A DNA stretch of 64,000 bases. Source: Methylobacterium sp. J-048 (GTDB lineage: Bacteria > Pseudomonadota > Alphaproteobacteria > Rhizobiales > Beijerinckiaceae). This document shows positions 53,212 to 60,752 of the stretch, in pieces. Every line of letters starts with the position of its first letter. The first letter of the stretch is position 1. The stretch spans positions 62,001-126,000 of the forward strand of contig NZ_JAKSYL010000287.1 in the NCBI RefSeq assembly GCF_022829515.1, written 5' to 3'. The position numbers and the translations under genes are program-made. The notes under the pieces are model-generated. The model had not been told where the DNA came from and searched no databases. It saw nothing but the letters and a program-made list of their open reading frames with translations.

Positions 53212-54492
53212 TCAAGCCCGCAGCGCGCCGTCCAGATCCTCGATCAGGTCCGCCGGATCCTCCAGCCCGATCGACAGCCGCACTACCTCGGGTCCCGCCC
53301 CGGCGGCTGACTTCTGGGCGTCGGTGAGCTGGCGGTGCGTGGTCGAAGCCGGGTGGATCACCAGCGAGCGGGTGTCGCCGATATTGGCGAGGTGCGAGAA
53401 CAACTGCAGGTTCGAGACGAGCTTCACCCCGGCCTCGTAGCCGCCCTTCAACCCAAAAGTGAAGACAGCCCCGGCACCGTTGGGCGTGTAGCGCTTCGCC
53501 AGCGCGTGGTAGCGATCGGTCTCCAGGCCCGGATAGCTCACCCAGGCCACCGCCTCGTGCTGCGCCAGATGCTTGGCCACCACCAGGGCGTTGTCGGAAT
53601 GGCGCTGCATGCGCAGCGGCAGGGTCTCGATGCCGTTGAGGATCAGGAAGGCGTTGAACGGCGACAGGGACGGCCCGAGATCGCGCAGGCCGAGCACCCG
53701 GCACGCGATGGCGAAGCCGAAATTGCCGAAGGTCTCGGCGAGCACCATGCCGGAATATTCCGGCCGGGGCTGGCTCATCATCGGGTAGCGGGCATCGCCC
53801 GCCCACTGGAACGAGCCGCCGTCGACGATCAGGCCGCCGATCGAATTGCCGTGGCCGCCCAGGAACTTGGTGGCCGAGTGCACGACGATGTCGGCCCCGT
53901 GCTCGAATGGCCGGATCAGGTACGGCGTCGCCATGGTGTTGTCGACGACCAGCGGGATGTTGTGCTTTTTGGCGACCTCCGAGAGCGCCTTGATGTCGGT
54001 GATGACCCCGCCCGGATTGGCGATCGACTCACAGAAAATCGCCTTGGTGCGCGGGGTGATCGCGGCCTCGAACGAGGCCGGGTCGTCGTTGTCGGCCCAG
54101 GCGACCGACCAGCCGAAGTTCTTGTACGAGTGGTTGAACTGGTTGATCGAGCCGCCATACAGCTTGTTCGAGGCGACGAACTCGTCCCCCGGCTGCATCA
54201 AGGCGTGCATGGTCAGGAACTCGGCGGCGTGGCCCGAGGCCACGGCGAGTGCCGCGGTGCCGCCTTCGAGCGCGGCGATGCGCTCCTCCAGCACCGCGTT
54301 GGTCGGGTTGGTGATCCGCGAATAGATGTTGCCGAAGGCCTGGAGCCCGAACAGCGAGGCGGCGTGGTCGACATCGTCGAACACGAAGCTCGTGGTCTGG
54401 TAGATCGGCGTGGCCCGCGCGCCGGTGCTCGCGTCGGGCGCGGCGCCGGCATGGATCGCCAGCGTGTTGAAGCCGGGCAGGCGGTCGGTCAT
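53212..54492 (-). CDS. metY: O-acetylhomoserine sulfhydrylase
   Basis: PLP enzyme of 426 residues making homocysteine from O-acetylhomoserine and sulfide, for methionine synthesis. It begins FNTLAIHAGAAPDASTGARA and has the PLP Lys in DIVVHSATKFLGGHGNSIGG. The MQPGDEFVASNKLYGGSINQ, SIANPGGVITDIKALSEVAK and VVDNTMATPYLIRPFEHGAD segments are Cys/Met metabolism PLP signatures; the large acidic insert before the PLP site favours MetY over MetB/MetC. The ATG at 54492 is chosen over the longer frame because it gives the normal N-terminus. No SAM-II riboswitch was recognised upstream. Confidence 0.94.
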   Translation of the reverse strand: MTDRLPGFNTLAIHAGAAPDASTGARATPIYQTTSFVFDDVDHAASLFGLQAFGNIYSRITNPTNAVLEERIAALEGGTAALAVASGHAAEFLTMHALMQPGDEFVASNKLYGGSINQFNHSYKNFGWSVAWADNDDPASFEAAITPRTKAIFCESIANPGGVITDIKALSEVAKKHNIPLVVDNTMATPYLIRPFEHGADIVVHSATKFLGGHGNSIGGLIVDGGSFQWAGDARYPMMSQPRPEYSGMVLAETFGNFGFAIACRVLGLRDLGPSLSPFNAFLILNGIETLPLRMQRHSDNALVVAKHLAQHEAVAWVSYPGLETDRYHALAKRYTPNGAGAVFTFGLKGGYEAGVKLVSNLQLFSHLANIGDTRSLVIHPASTTHRQLTDAQKSAAGAGPEVVRLSIGLEDPADLIEDLDGALRA

Positions 54493-54575
54493 CGTCGGGT
54501 CTCCTCGCACCGTCCCGCCTGTATGCCCGCCCGGGAGCGGCGCGCAAGGTTCCACGTGGCGCGGGCCCGCGACGC

Positions 54576-54791
54576 CTACAGATCGTGGGCGGCGCCGATA
54601 TCCACGTGCGGCTGTCCGGCATCGACCAGGGCGCGGTCCACCGCCTCGATCGCCAGCAGGGTCCGGGTCAGATCCTCGGCCATGGAGATCGGGGCGACAT
54701 CGATCCCGCCCAGTCGCTTGGCGATGGCGTTCCTCTGGCGCGCCAGGGCGCCACGCGCGCGCTTCAGGTCTTCGACCTCGTCGACGGTCAT
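54576..54791 (-). CDS. small coiled-coil protein, 71 aa
   Basis: A 71-residue protein from an ATG at 54791. The sequence MTVDEVEDLKRARGALARQR NAIAKR is strongly helical and basic, followed by VAPISMAEDLTRTLLAIEAV and an acidic end (DIGAAHDL). A helical-hairpin fold is likely. No family is recognised. It is in the same direction as, and 83 bases upstream of, metY, and 28 bases after the 80-residue gene, so the two small genes may be co-transcribed with metY. Confidence 0.55.
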   Translation of the reverse strand: MTVDEVEDLKRARGALARQRNAIAKRLGGIDVAPISMAEDLTRTLLAIEAVDRALVDAGQPHVDIGAAHDL

Positions 54792-54819
54792 CCGCAATCC
54801 CTTTCCAGGCCTCAGCCGA

Positions 54820-55062
54820 TCAGTCGCCAGGCGCCCAATCGATGTTCGGCCGCTGCGCCAGCATCCGGTCGAAGTAGTTGGCGACCGCCTGGGCGCCATC
54901 CGTGTGCATCATCGCGATCGGATGCGCGAGGTAGGCACGGGCGAGATCCATCGGAATCTGGCCGGACTGGAGGGCTTTCAGCACCTCGTCGATGAAGGCG
55001 TCGTTGGCCTCGTTGAAATCGCTCGACAGCTTCTTGCGGTCGTTGAGCGCGTTGATCGGCAT
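54820..55062 (-). CDS. small hypothetical protein, 80 aa
   Basis: An 80-residue protein from an ATG at 55062, MPINALNDRKKLSSDFNEAN then DAFIDEVLKALQSG. It continues with QIPMDLARAYLAHPIAMMHT and a Trp near the end. No signal or membrane helix, no family recognised. It appears as a compact helical protein. The second small gene follows after 28 bases in the same direction. The ATG is used because upstream sequence is Arg-rich and looks non-coding. Confidence 0.55.
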   Translation of the reverse strand: MPINALNDRKKLSSDFNEANDAFIDEVLKALQSGQIPMDLARAYLAHPIAMMHTDGAQAVANYFDRMLAQRPNIDWAPGD

Positions 55063-55310
55063 GCCGTGTCCCCTGCTGCGGAGTGGTCGTCGCCGCGGAG
55101 GCCGGAGGCGGCCTCGCAAATCTTTGCGGCGTGTCTGGAAATTTCGCTTTGCGACGGTGCGCCGCCCTGTGGTCGAACCGGCGCAAAAGTCAGGATCTTC
55201 CGCGCCGTCGATCCGTCGATGCAACTACTGCGAGCGTGCGATTGCACACTTAAGTAACCGCGTGGCGCGATGTGTTGGAGCGGAAATCCGACGTGGCACG
55301 TTAATCTGCC

Positions 55311-55511
55311 ATGTCGATCGATCTGATACCCGCGCACAGCGTCGAAGTCATTCCCTGCGCGAGCGATCCGCGCTGCTTTCGCTGGGTCATCAGGGCCGGC
55401 GGCGGCACCGTGGTGGAGCATTCGCCCTACGCCTTCGTGACGCAGAACGGCGCCCGCATTTCGGGGGAATGCTGGATCCGCGAACATTTCGCAGACGGCG
55501 TGCGCGGCTGA
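55311..55511 (+). CDS. small hypothetical protein, 66 aa
   Basis: A 66-residue frame from an ATG at 55311, MSIDLIPAHSVEVIPCASDP then RCFRWVIRAGGG. It contains two Cys near residues 16 and 22, and later GECWIREHFADGVRG. Alternating strand-like segments suggest a small beta fold. No family recognised. It is in the divergent position relative to the minus-strand small genes and ends about 50 bases before the terminator palindrome of tRNA-Gly, which could serve both. Confidence 0.5.
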   Translation: MSIDLIPAHSVEVIPCASDPRCFRWVIRAGGGTVVEHSPYAFVTQNGARISGECWIREHFADGVRG

Positions 55512-55558
55512 GCCCATAGGCTCCGGCCATCCGGCCGCACGCTCACCCCCCAAAAGCA

Positions 55559-55580
55559 AAAACGCCCGTACGGGCGTTTT
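55559..55580. terminator. bidirectional intrinsic terminator after tRNA-Gly
   Basis: AAAACGCCCGTACGGGCGTT then TT is a perfect 22-base palindrome. On the minus strand it is followed by a T-rich tail (TTGCTTTTG) just downstream of tRNA-Gly. On the plus strand the four T bases give a weaker terminator for the small gene ending at 55511. Confidence 0.85.
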
Positions 55581-55608
55581 GCGAAGTCTCGGTTGGAAGT
55601 TGGAAAAC

Positions 55609-55683
55609 TGGAGCGGGCGAAGGGATTCGAACCCTCGACCCCAACCTTGGCAAGGTTGTGCTCTACCCCTGAGCTACACCCGC
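55609..55683 (-). tRNA. tRNA-Gly (GCC anticodon)
   Basis: On the minus strand the acceptor arms are GCGGGTG and CGCCCGC (one G-T pair) with an encoded CCA. The D-arm is TAGCTCAGGGGTAGAGCA. The anticodon stem CAACC/GGTTG encloses TTGCCAA, so the anticodon is GCC for glycine GGC codons. The T-arm GAGGGTTCGAATCCCTTC is normal. Confidence 0.97.
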
Positions 55684-55791
55684 TCACTAGTGCCTGACCG
55701 CCTGGACTTGCGTGCCGGCGGCCCCCGGCGGCGCTCTCTAAACACCATTCCGCCGGGCGACGCAAGCGCCTGTTTTGCGGTTCGTGACGAT

Positions 55792-56265
55792 TCACCAATT
55801 CGGGTCGGGCGGCAGCCCGTGGCGGATCTCGTGTAGGCGGGCGAGGGTCGCCCGGGTGGTGCCCTCGGGGAGCGCGTCGGCCGGGAAGAACCCGCAGGCG
55901 GCGATCTCCCGGTCGGGACTTTTCGCCCGCAGCACCGCGAAGGCCGGCAGGACGAACACCGCGACGTGGTCCCGGGGCGCGGCCGCCGCGTTCCGGTAGA
56001 GCCCGTGCAGGCATAGCGGCGCCTCGGCCACGATCTCCGCCTCCTCGCGGAACTCGCGCTCCATGGCGGCGATGGCGGTCTCGCCGCGCTCGACGCCGCC
56101 GCCGGGCAGGTGCCAGCCGCTGATGTAGGTGTGGCGGACCAGGGCCACGCGCCCGTCTGCGTCGAGGGCAACGCCGCGCACCCCCAGCGTCATGCCCCGG
56201 GACGCGAGCGCCCCGAGGTGGAACAGGCGCCGCAGGAACGGCCGGTCGAGGAGCTTGTCCAGCAC
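55792..56265 (-). CDS. Nudix hydrolase
   Basis: Nudix-family pyrophosphohydrolase of 157 residues. The box GGGVERGETAIAAMEREFRE then EAEI matches the Nudix consensus with all catalytic Glu residues. The flanking strands GVRGVALDADGRVALVRHTY and DHVAVFVLPAFAVLR are family-like. The start is a GTG at 56265, two bases after the FAH-family gene stop. Substrate (nucleotide sugar, damaged nucleotide or other) cannot be predicted. The N-terminus, MLDKLLDRPFLRRLFHLG, is amphipathic. Confidence 0.88.
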   Translation of the reverse strand: MLDKLLDRPFLRRLFHLGALASRGMTLGVRGVALDADGRVALVRHTYISGWHLPGGGVERGETAIAAMEREFREEAEIVAEAPLCLHGLYRNAAAAPRDHVAVFVLPAFAVLRAKSPDREIAACGFFPADALPEGTTRATLARLHEIRHGLPPDPNW

Positions 56266-56267
56266 GG

Positions 56268-56963
56268 TCAGACGACGTCGAGGGTGATCTCACCCAGGCC
56301 GGCGATCGCCCCGACCATGCGCTCGCCGCGCTGGACCGGCCCGACGCCCGACGGCGTCCCGGTGAAGATCAGGTCGCCGGGCTGCAGGGTGAAGTAGCGC
56401 GACAGGTAGGCGACCTGCTCGGCCACCGACCAGATCATGTCGGCGAGGTCGCCGCGCTGGCGGATCTCACCGTTCACCGCGAGCGTGATCGCACCCTTGG
56501 CCGGATGGCCGATCGCCGAGGCCGGATAGAGCGCTCCGATCGGGCCGGAGCCGTCGGCCGCCTTGCCCAGATCCCAGGGCCGCGACAGCTTCTTGGCCTC
56601 GTCCTGAAGGTCGCGCCGGGTCATGTCGAGGCCGATCGCGTAGCCGTAGACGTGGTCGAGGGCCGACTCCACCGGAATGTCGCTGCCGCCGCCCGCCAGC
56701 GCGGCCACCAGCTCGACCTCGAAATGGTAGTTCCCGGTCTGGGGCGGGTAGGTGTGCGGGGTGGGCTCGGACCCGACGATCTGCAGGGCATCGGCCGGCT
56801 TCATGAAGAAGAACGGCGGCTCGCGGTCGGGATCGGCGCCCATCTCGCGGGCATGGGCGGCGTAGTTGCGCCCGACGCAGTACACGCGGCGCACGGGGAA
56901 CAGGTCGCTGCTGCCGGCGATCGGCAGGGCGATGCGGGGCGGGTTCTGGATGACGGAGAGCAT
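56268..56963 (-). CDS. fumarylacetoacetate hydrolase family protein
   Basis: FAH-superfamily enzyme of 231 residues, acting on acylpyruvate-type C-C bonds. The start MLSVIQNPPRIALPIAGSSD then FPVRRVYCVGRNYAAHAREM is typical. FEVELVAALAGGG supplies the metal-binding Glu residues, and VYGYAIGLDMTRRDLQDEAK and LQPGDLIFTGTPSGVGPVQR are signature segments. Length and motifs resemble fumarylpyruvate hydrolase or oxaloacetate decarboxylase-type members; substrate is unresolved. The ATG at 56963 gives the family N-terminus. Divergent from the FAD oxidase gene. Confidence 0.88.
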   Translation of the reverse strand: MLSVIQNPPRIALPIAGSSDLFPVRRVYCVGRNYAAHAREMGADPDREPPFFFMKPADALQIVGSEPTPHTYPPQTGNYHFEVELVAALAGGGSDIPVESALDHVYGYAIGLDMTRRDLQDEAKKLSRPWDLGKAADGSGPIGALYPASAIGHPAKGAITLAVNGEIRQRGDLADMIWSVAEQVAYLSRYFTLQPGDLIFTGTPSGVGPVQRGERMVGAIAGLGEITLDVV

Positions 56964-57097
56964 CGCGGCCTCTGCGGTGAGCGTGCTGGGAACCGGGCGC
57001 GGCTGCCCCGGGCGTACCGGAGCGTTGTAAGGCGTGCAGGGCCCCGCGCCATCCCGGCGCTTGCAACCGGCGCAGCGTGGCCTACAAAATTTTGACG

Positions 57098-58561
57098 ATG
57101 ACGCCACCAGCCCTCACCCACGACACGCTGCTCAGCGCCCTGCGCGACGGACTCGGCGCGCGCCACGTGTTGACCGAGCCCGAGGATCTCGCGCCCTACC
57201 TCGTCGAGAGCCGCAAGCTGTTCACCGGCTCGGCCGTGGCGGTGCTGCGGCCGGGCAGCACCGAGGCGGTCGCCTTCGCGGTCCGGGCCTGCACCCAGGC
57301 CGGCCTCGCGGTGGTGCCGCTCGGCGGCAATACCGGCCTCACCGGGGGCGGCATCCCGCAGGGCGGCGTGGTCCTGTCGCTGGAGCGGATGAACCGCCTG
57401 CGCGCGGTCGACCCGGTGGATTCGACGATCACGGTCGAGGCCGGGATGATCCTCTCGGAGGTGCAGGATGCGGCCGAGCGGGCCGGCCTGCTGTTCCCGC
57501 TCTCCTACGCGTCGCGGGGCTCGGCCCGGATCGGCGGCGGCATCGCCACCAATGCCGGCGGCATCGCGGTGCTCGCCTACGGCAACGCCCGCGACCTCGT
57601 CCTCGGGCTGGAGGTGGTGCTGGCCGACGGCCGGGTGTGGAACGGGCTCAAGGCGCTCCGGAAGGACAATGCCGGCTACGACCTGAAGCAGCTGTTCATC
57701 GGCTCCGAGGGGACGCTGGGCATCGTCACCGCGGCGGTGCTGAAGCTGTTTCCGCGGCCGCGCTCCACCAGCGTCGCCTTCGTGGGCCTGGATTCGGCGC
57801 ACGCCGCCCTCGACCTGTTCGTGGCCCTGCGGACCCGGATGGACCGCGACCTCACGGCCTTCGAGTACCTGCCGCCCTTCGCCCTGGAGATCGTGCTGCG
57901 GCATGTCCCCGGCACGGTCCGGCCGCTGGCAAGCGCGCACGGGGCCTACGCGCTGATCGAGGTGTCGTCCGCGCGGCCGGACGCCGACACCCGCGCCGAG
58001 CTGGAAGCCGCCCTCGGCGAGGCTTTGGAGGCCGGGCTGATCGCCGACGCGACGATCGGGTCCAGCGGTGCCCAGAACGGAGCGCTCTGGGCCCTGCGCG
58101 AGGGCGTGCCCGAGGCTCAGACCCGGGAGGGTGCCTCGATCAAGCACGACGTCTCGGTGCCGCTCTCGAAGCTGCCCGCGTTTCTGGAGCGGGCGAGCGC
58201 GGCCTGCGTCGCGGCGATGCCGGGCCTGCGCCCCTGCGGCTTCGGCCATTTCGGCGACGGCAACATCCACTTCAACCTGACCCAGCCGGCCGCCATGGAC
58301 CGCGCCGGGTTCCTGGAAGAATGGGGCCGGTTCAACCGGATCGTCCACGACATCGTGCACGAACTCGGCGGCTCGATCGCGGCCGAGCACGGCGTCGGCC
58401 TGATCAAGCGCGACGAGCTCGCGCATTACGGCGACCCGGTCGGGCTCGACCTGATGCGCCGGATCAAGGCGGCGCTCGACCCCGAGGACGTCATGAACCC
58501 CGGGAAGGTGATTCCGAGACGGGCCGGGACTCCATCGGCCCCGTCTCTCGAGCCTGACTGA
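57098..58561 (+). CDS. FAD-binding 2-hydroxyacid oxidase/dehydrogenase (GlcD/D-lactate type)
   Basis: VAO-family flavoprotein of 487 residues. The FAD-binding loop is VVPLGGNTGLTGGGIPQGGV, and IGGGIATNAGGIAVLAYGNA and FIGSEGTLGIVTAAVLKL complete the PCMH fold. The C-terminal half has GFGHFGDGNIHFNLTQPA and AAEHGVGLIKRDELAHYGDP, then DPEDVMNPGKVIP, which bind the hydroxyacid. The class includes glycolate oxidase GlcD, D-lactate and D-2-hydroxyglutarate dehydrogenases; the substrate is not certain. The ATG at 57098 is preferred over the GTG at 57077 because family N-termini begin there. Confidence 0.9.
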   Translation: MTPPALTHDTLLSALRDGLGARHVLTEPEDLAPYLVESRKLFTGSAVAVLRPGSTEAVAFAVRACTQAGLAVVPLGGNTGLTGGGIPQGGVVLSLERMNRLRAVDPVDSTITVEAGMILSEVQDAAERAGLLFPLSYASRGSARIGGGIATNAGGIAVLAYGNARDLVLGLEVVLADGRVWNGLKALRKDNAGYDLKQLFIGSEGTLGIVTAAVLKLFPRPRSTSVAFVGLDSAHAALDLFVALRTRMDRDLTAFEYLPPFALEIVLRHVPGTVRPLASAHGAYALIEVSSARPDADTRAELEAALGEALEAGLIADATIGSSGAQNGALWALREGVPEAQTREGASIKHDVSVPLSKLPAFLERASAACVAAMPGLRPCGFGHFGDGNIHFNLTQPAAMDRAGFLEEWGRFNRIVHDIVHELGGSIAAEHGVGLIKRDELAHYGDPVGLDLMRRIKAALDPEDVMNPGKVIPRRAGTPSAPSLEPD

Positions 58562-58633
58562 CCGGTCTTTTCCTCTTCTCTTGCAGGCCGCTGCGCCACA
58601 TCAGGATGAGGTCGAGAAGGAGAAAGACCGGTC
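58560..58633. terminator. inverted repeat after the FAD oxidase, enclosing a repeat remnant
   Basis: GACCGGTCTTTTCCTCTTCT and GAGAAGGAGAAAGACCGGTC form a near-perfect 20-base stem. The loop holds GCGCCACATCAGGATGAGG, half of a family A repeat. It begins at the stop of the oxidase gene and would form a stable RNA hairpin there. No long T-run follows, so classic terminator action is uncertain. Confidence 0.5.
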
Positions 58634-58654
58634 AAACAGGCACTGAGACGCGAA

Positions 58655-59701
58655 CTAGATGGGATTGATGCCGGCTGCGTTCACGTCTTTGAGCTGTGAG
58701 CGCTTATGCAGAAAAGCCTGCCAGCGCTCGTTGATCGTCAGGCGCATCGGCACCTCGACCAGGTAAAAACTGGTGACCCCGACGCACAGGGCCGCCAGCA
58801 ACGCCAAGCCCGCCGGTAACAAGTCCGTATGCGCCATCTTGTAGAACGGCTGCTGCCAGAGATAGAGCGAGAACGACCAGAGGCCGATCTGACACAGTAT
58901 CTTTGGCTCGAAAAGCGATCTGAAGCCGACGGTTGCGAAGTCGATCGTCGCGACCGCGAGGGCGAGAAGAACCGTCCCTAGGCCGAACTGAACGAAAACT
59001 TGGTCCGAACAGAGTTTAACAGCGAGGCCCAGGACAAGGCAGGTTGGGGAAATCCAGCTCCGCTGCAGGACTTCGAGCCTGCGGGCTGCGAGGTAAAAGC
59101 CGCCTGCGAGGAACAGCGGCGCGATCTGAACGTCCGTGCGCCATGCGGTCTCGGGAAACCAGATGTTCAGCATCATGGCGCGGACGATCCCGTTCGCCAT
59201 GGCGGCAAAGCCGAGCGCCAGCAGGACGATCGTCGCGCTGCGCTGGTCTCGGACGACCGCGGTCGCGATGACGGCGAGGAGCAGATAGCCATGCTCTTCG
59301 ACGCAGAGCGACCAGAGATGATCCAGAACCGCGATCGGATGGCTGTAAATCATCGCGTAATTCGTCGTGAAGGTCAGCGCCGTGGCGACAGCCCCGACGC
59401 CGTGCCCCAAAGACGTCCCGTAAAACAGGGCCGTCGCAGCAACGACGAAGACCAGGAGGGCGGGATACACGCGCGAAAATCGGCGTACGAAGAACGTCTT
59501 CAAGGGAACGCGGCGCACGAACAGGATTTCGGCCATCAGACGGCCGGAGAGGACGAAGAACAGGTCGACGCCGAGGACGCTCAAGCCGGGCCTGATGGTG
59601 TCGGACAGAAAATGCCCGACCAGCACCAGGAGAATCGCGACGCCCCGCCATCCGTCTAGGAATGCGAGCCTCTGTCCGTCCCGGTGTTCGATCGCACGCA
59701 T
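58655..59701 (-). CDS. acyltransferase 3 family membrane protein (OafA/YrhL type)
   Basis: Integral membrane acyltransferase of 348 residues. The start FLDGWRGVAILLVLVGHFLS is the usual first helix with the catalytic-type His (GH), followed by GVDLFFVLSGRLMAEILF and VPLKTFFVRRFSRVYPALLV. About ten helices are expected. LYLWQQPFYKM near the end is a family motif. Such enzymes O-acylate cell-surface sugars. The ATG at 59701 gives the normal start; longer frames upstream look like non-coding sequence. A single gene on the minus strand, convergent with the FAD oxidase. Confidence 0.88.
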   Translation of the reverse strand: MRAIEHRDGQRLAFLDGWRGVAILLVLVGHFLSDTIRPGLSVLGVDLFFVLSGRLMAEILFVRRVPLKTFFVRRFSRVYPALLVFVVAATALFYGTSLGHGVGAVATALTFTTNYAMIYSHPIAVLDHLWSLCVEEHGYLLLAVIATAVVRDQRSATIVLLALGFAAMANGIVRAMMLNIWFPETAWRTDVQIAPLFLAGGFYLAARRLEVLQRSWISPTCLVLGLAVKLCSDQVFVQFGLGTVLLALAVATIDFATVGFRSLFEPKILCQIGLWSFSLYLWQQPFYKMAHTDLLPAGLALLAALCVGVTSFYLVEVPMRLTINERWQAFLHKRSQLKDVNAAGINPI

Positions 59702-60270
59702 GCAGGTTCCCTGACAGTTGCGTCCGCCCGTGAACAAGCAGGTTGCCGGTCTCAGGACGGGCCGTAGATCTGCATCCGCGCGCGCCGCCAGCCGCCTACT
59801 CTTTTCGGTGTAAGCCCTTCCGCGTTGCGCGATGAGCGAGCGTCGACAATCGATACGCTGGCGACGGAGCCTCCTCGGGCGGGGATCGCACACGGCCCCG
59901 AGGCCGAGGGGCGGCGCTCGGCTTCGGTCGCGCAGCCCTGCGTCTCCTCGGGCACGGGAAGGTGTGGACCGAAGCCGGTCGAACGCCGCCCCCGCGTTTT
60001 CAACATGCGGACCCAGAATTTGTGCGGCGCGCCATAATTCGGCACGCCGACGGGTGCAGGACGGACACGCGGCGCCGCGATCGGTGGCCGCCGGTCCGGG
60101 CGTTAAGCGACTGCTAACGCTTCGAGCCGACCCTCATTTGTGACCACCGGGACGTGTGTGTCAGCGTGAGGCATGGCAAATGCTTCACAGCCATCCTATC
60201 TCGCAGCTGCGAGATCAGCGACGACCCGTCCAGCGGCTGACACCATCGTACCCATCTGGAGACCGACGGA
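59702..60270. other. long non-coding stretch with an 18-base palindrome
   Basis: About 570 bases between the acyltransferase and DUF2218 genes. Short frames cross it (for example 59752-60045, minus) but have no recognisable content. A perfect palindrome lies at 60198-60215. The acyltransferase promoter and that of the DUF2218 gene should be here. Confidence 0.45.
60198..60215. promoter_or_regulatory. 18-base palindrome upstream of the DUF2218 gene
   Basis: ATCTCGCAGCTGCGAGAT is a perfect palindrome, 55 bases before the ATG of the DUF2218 gene. The length and symmetry fit a dimeric regulator site; there is no T-run for a terminator. The regulator is unknown. Confidence 0.45.
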
Positions 60271-60564
60271 ATGCCTACCTCCCAGGCCCGCGTGCAGACC
60301 GCCGAGGCAAGCCGCTACCTGCAGCAGCTGTGCCGGCACTGGAGCCACAAGTTCAAGGTCGAGGCGACCCCCGAGCACGGCACCGTGCCGTTCGGCGAGG
60401 ATCGCGTCTGCACCTTCGACGCAGAGCCCGACGCCCTGGTGATGCGCATCGACAGCGCCGACCCTGTGAACCTCACCCGGCTGGAGAACGTGGTCGCCGA
60501 CCACCTCGCCCGCTTCGCCTTCCGCGAGAGCCTCGGCGACATCCGCTGGTCCCGCGCCGCCTGA
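60271..60564 (+). CDS. DUF2218 family protein
   Basis: Small protein of 97 residues with the DUF2218 pattern: YLQQLCRHWSHKFKVEATPE, then FGEDRVCTFDAEPDALVMRI, and the end VADHLARFAFRESLGDIRWS. DUF2218 proteins are often found near iron or siderophore transport genes, but their function is unknown. The ATG at 60271 has GGAG about 8 bases upstream. The two Cys and many His suggest metal binding as a possibility. It is followed, after about 190 bases, by the frameshifted binding-protein gene on the same strand. Confidence 0.85.
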   Translation: MPTSQARVQTAEASRYLQQLCRHWSHKFKVEATPEHGTVPFGEDRVCTFDAEPDALVMRIDSADPVNLTRLENVVADHLARFAFRESLGDIRWSRAA

Positions 60565-60752
60565 TTTTTTAAGAACGGCGCTCAGGCGCTGACGCGATCG
60601 TCCGTCCGTTTCTGACCCGTTCGGATCTTGATCGGGCGGTCCCTCTTTCGTCCCTCGAATGTCTCTTGGGCGGCTGCTGGCTTAGGCTTTGCAACCCGTT
60701 TGGGCCGCGCGCGGCAGCGTCGGCAATCCAGGATACGAAAGCGGGCGACAGC

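Noticed and set aside
54493..54600. Possible SAM-II riboswitch upstream of metY
   Set aside because: Alphaproteobacterial metY-type genes often carry one, but I could not find its conserved pseudoknot segments in this short, GC-rich leader.
59752..60045. Minus-strand 97-codon frame between the acyltransferase and DUF2218 genes
   Set aside because: Arg/Gly/Pro-rich product without family pattern or ribosome-binding site.
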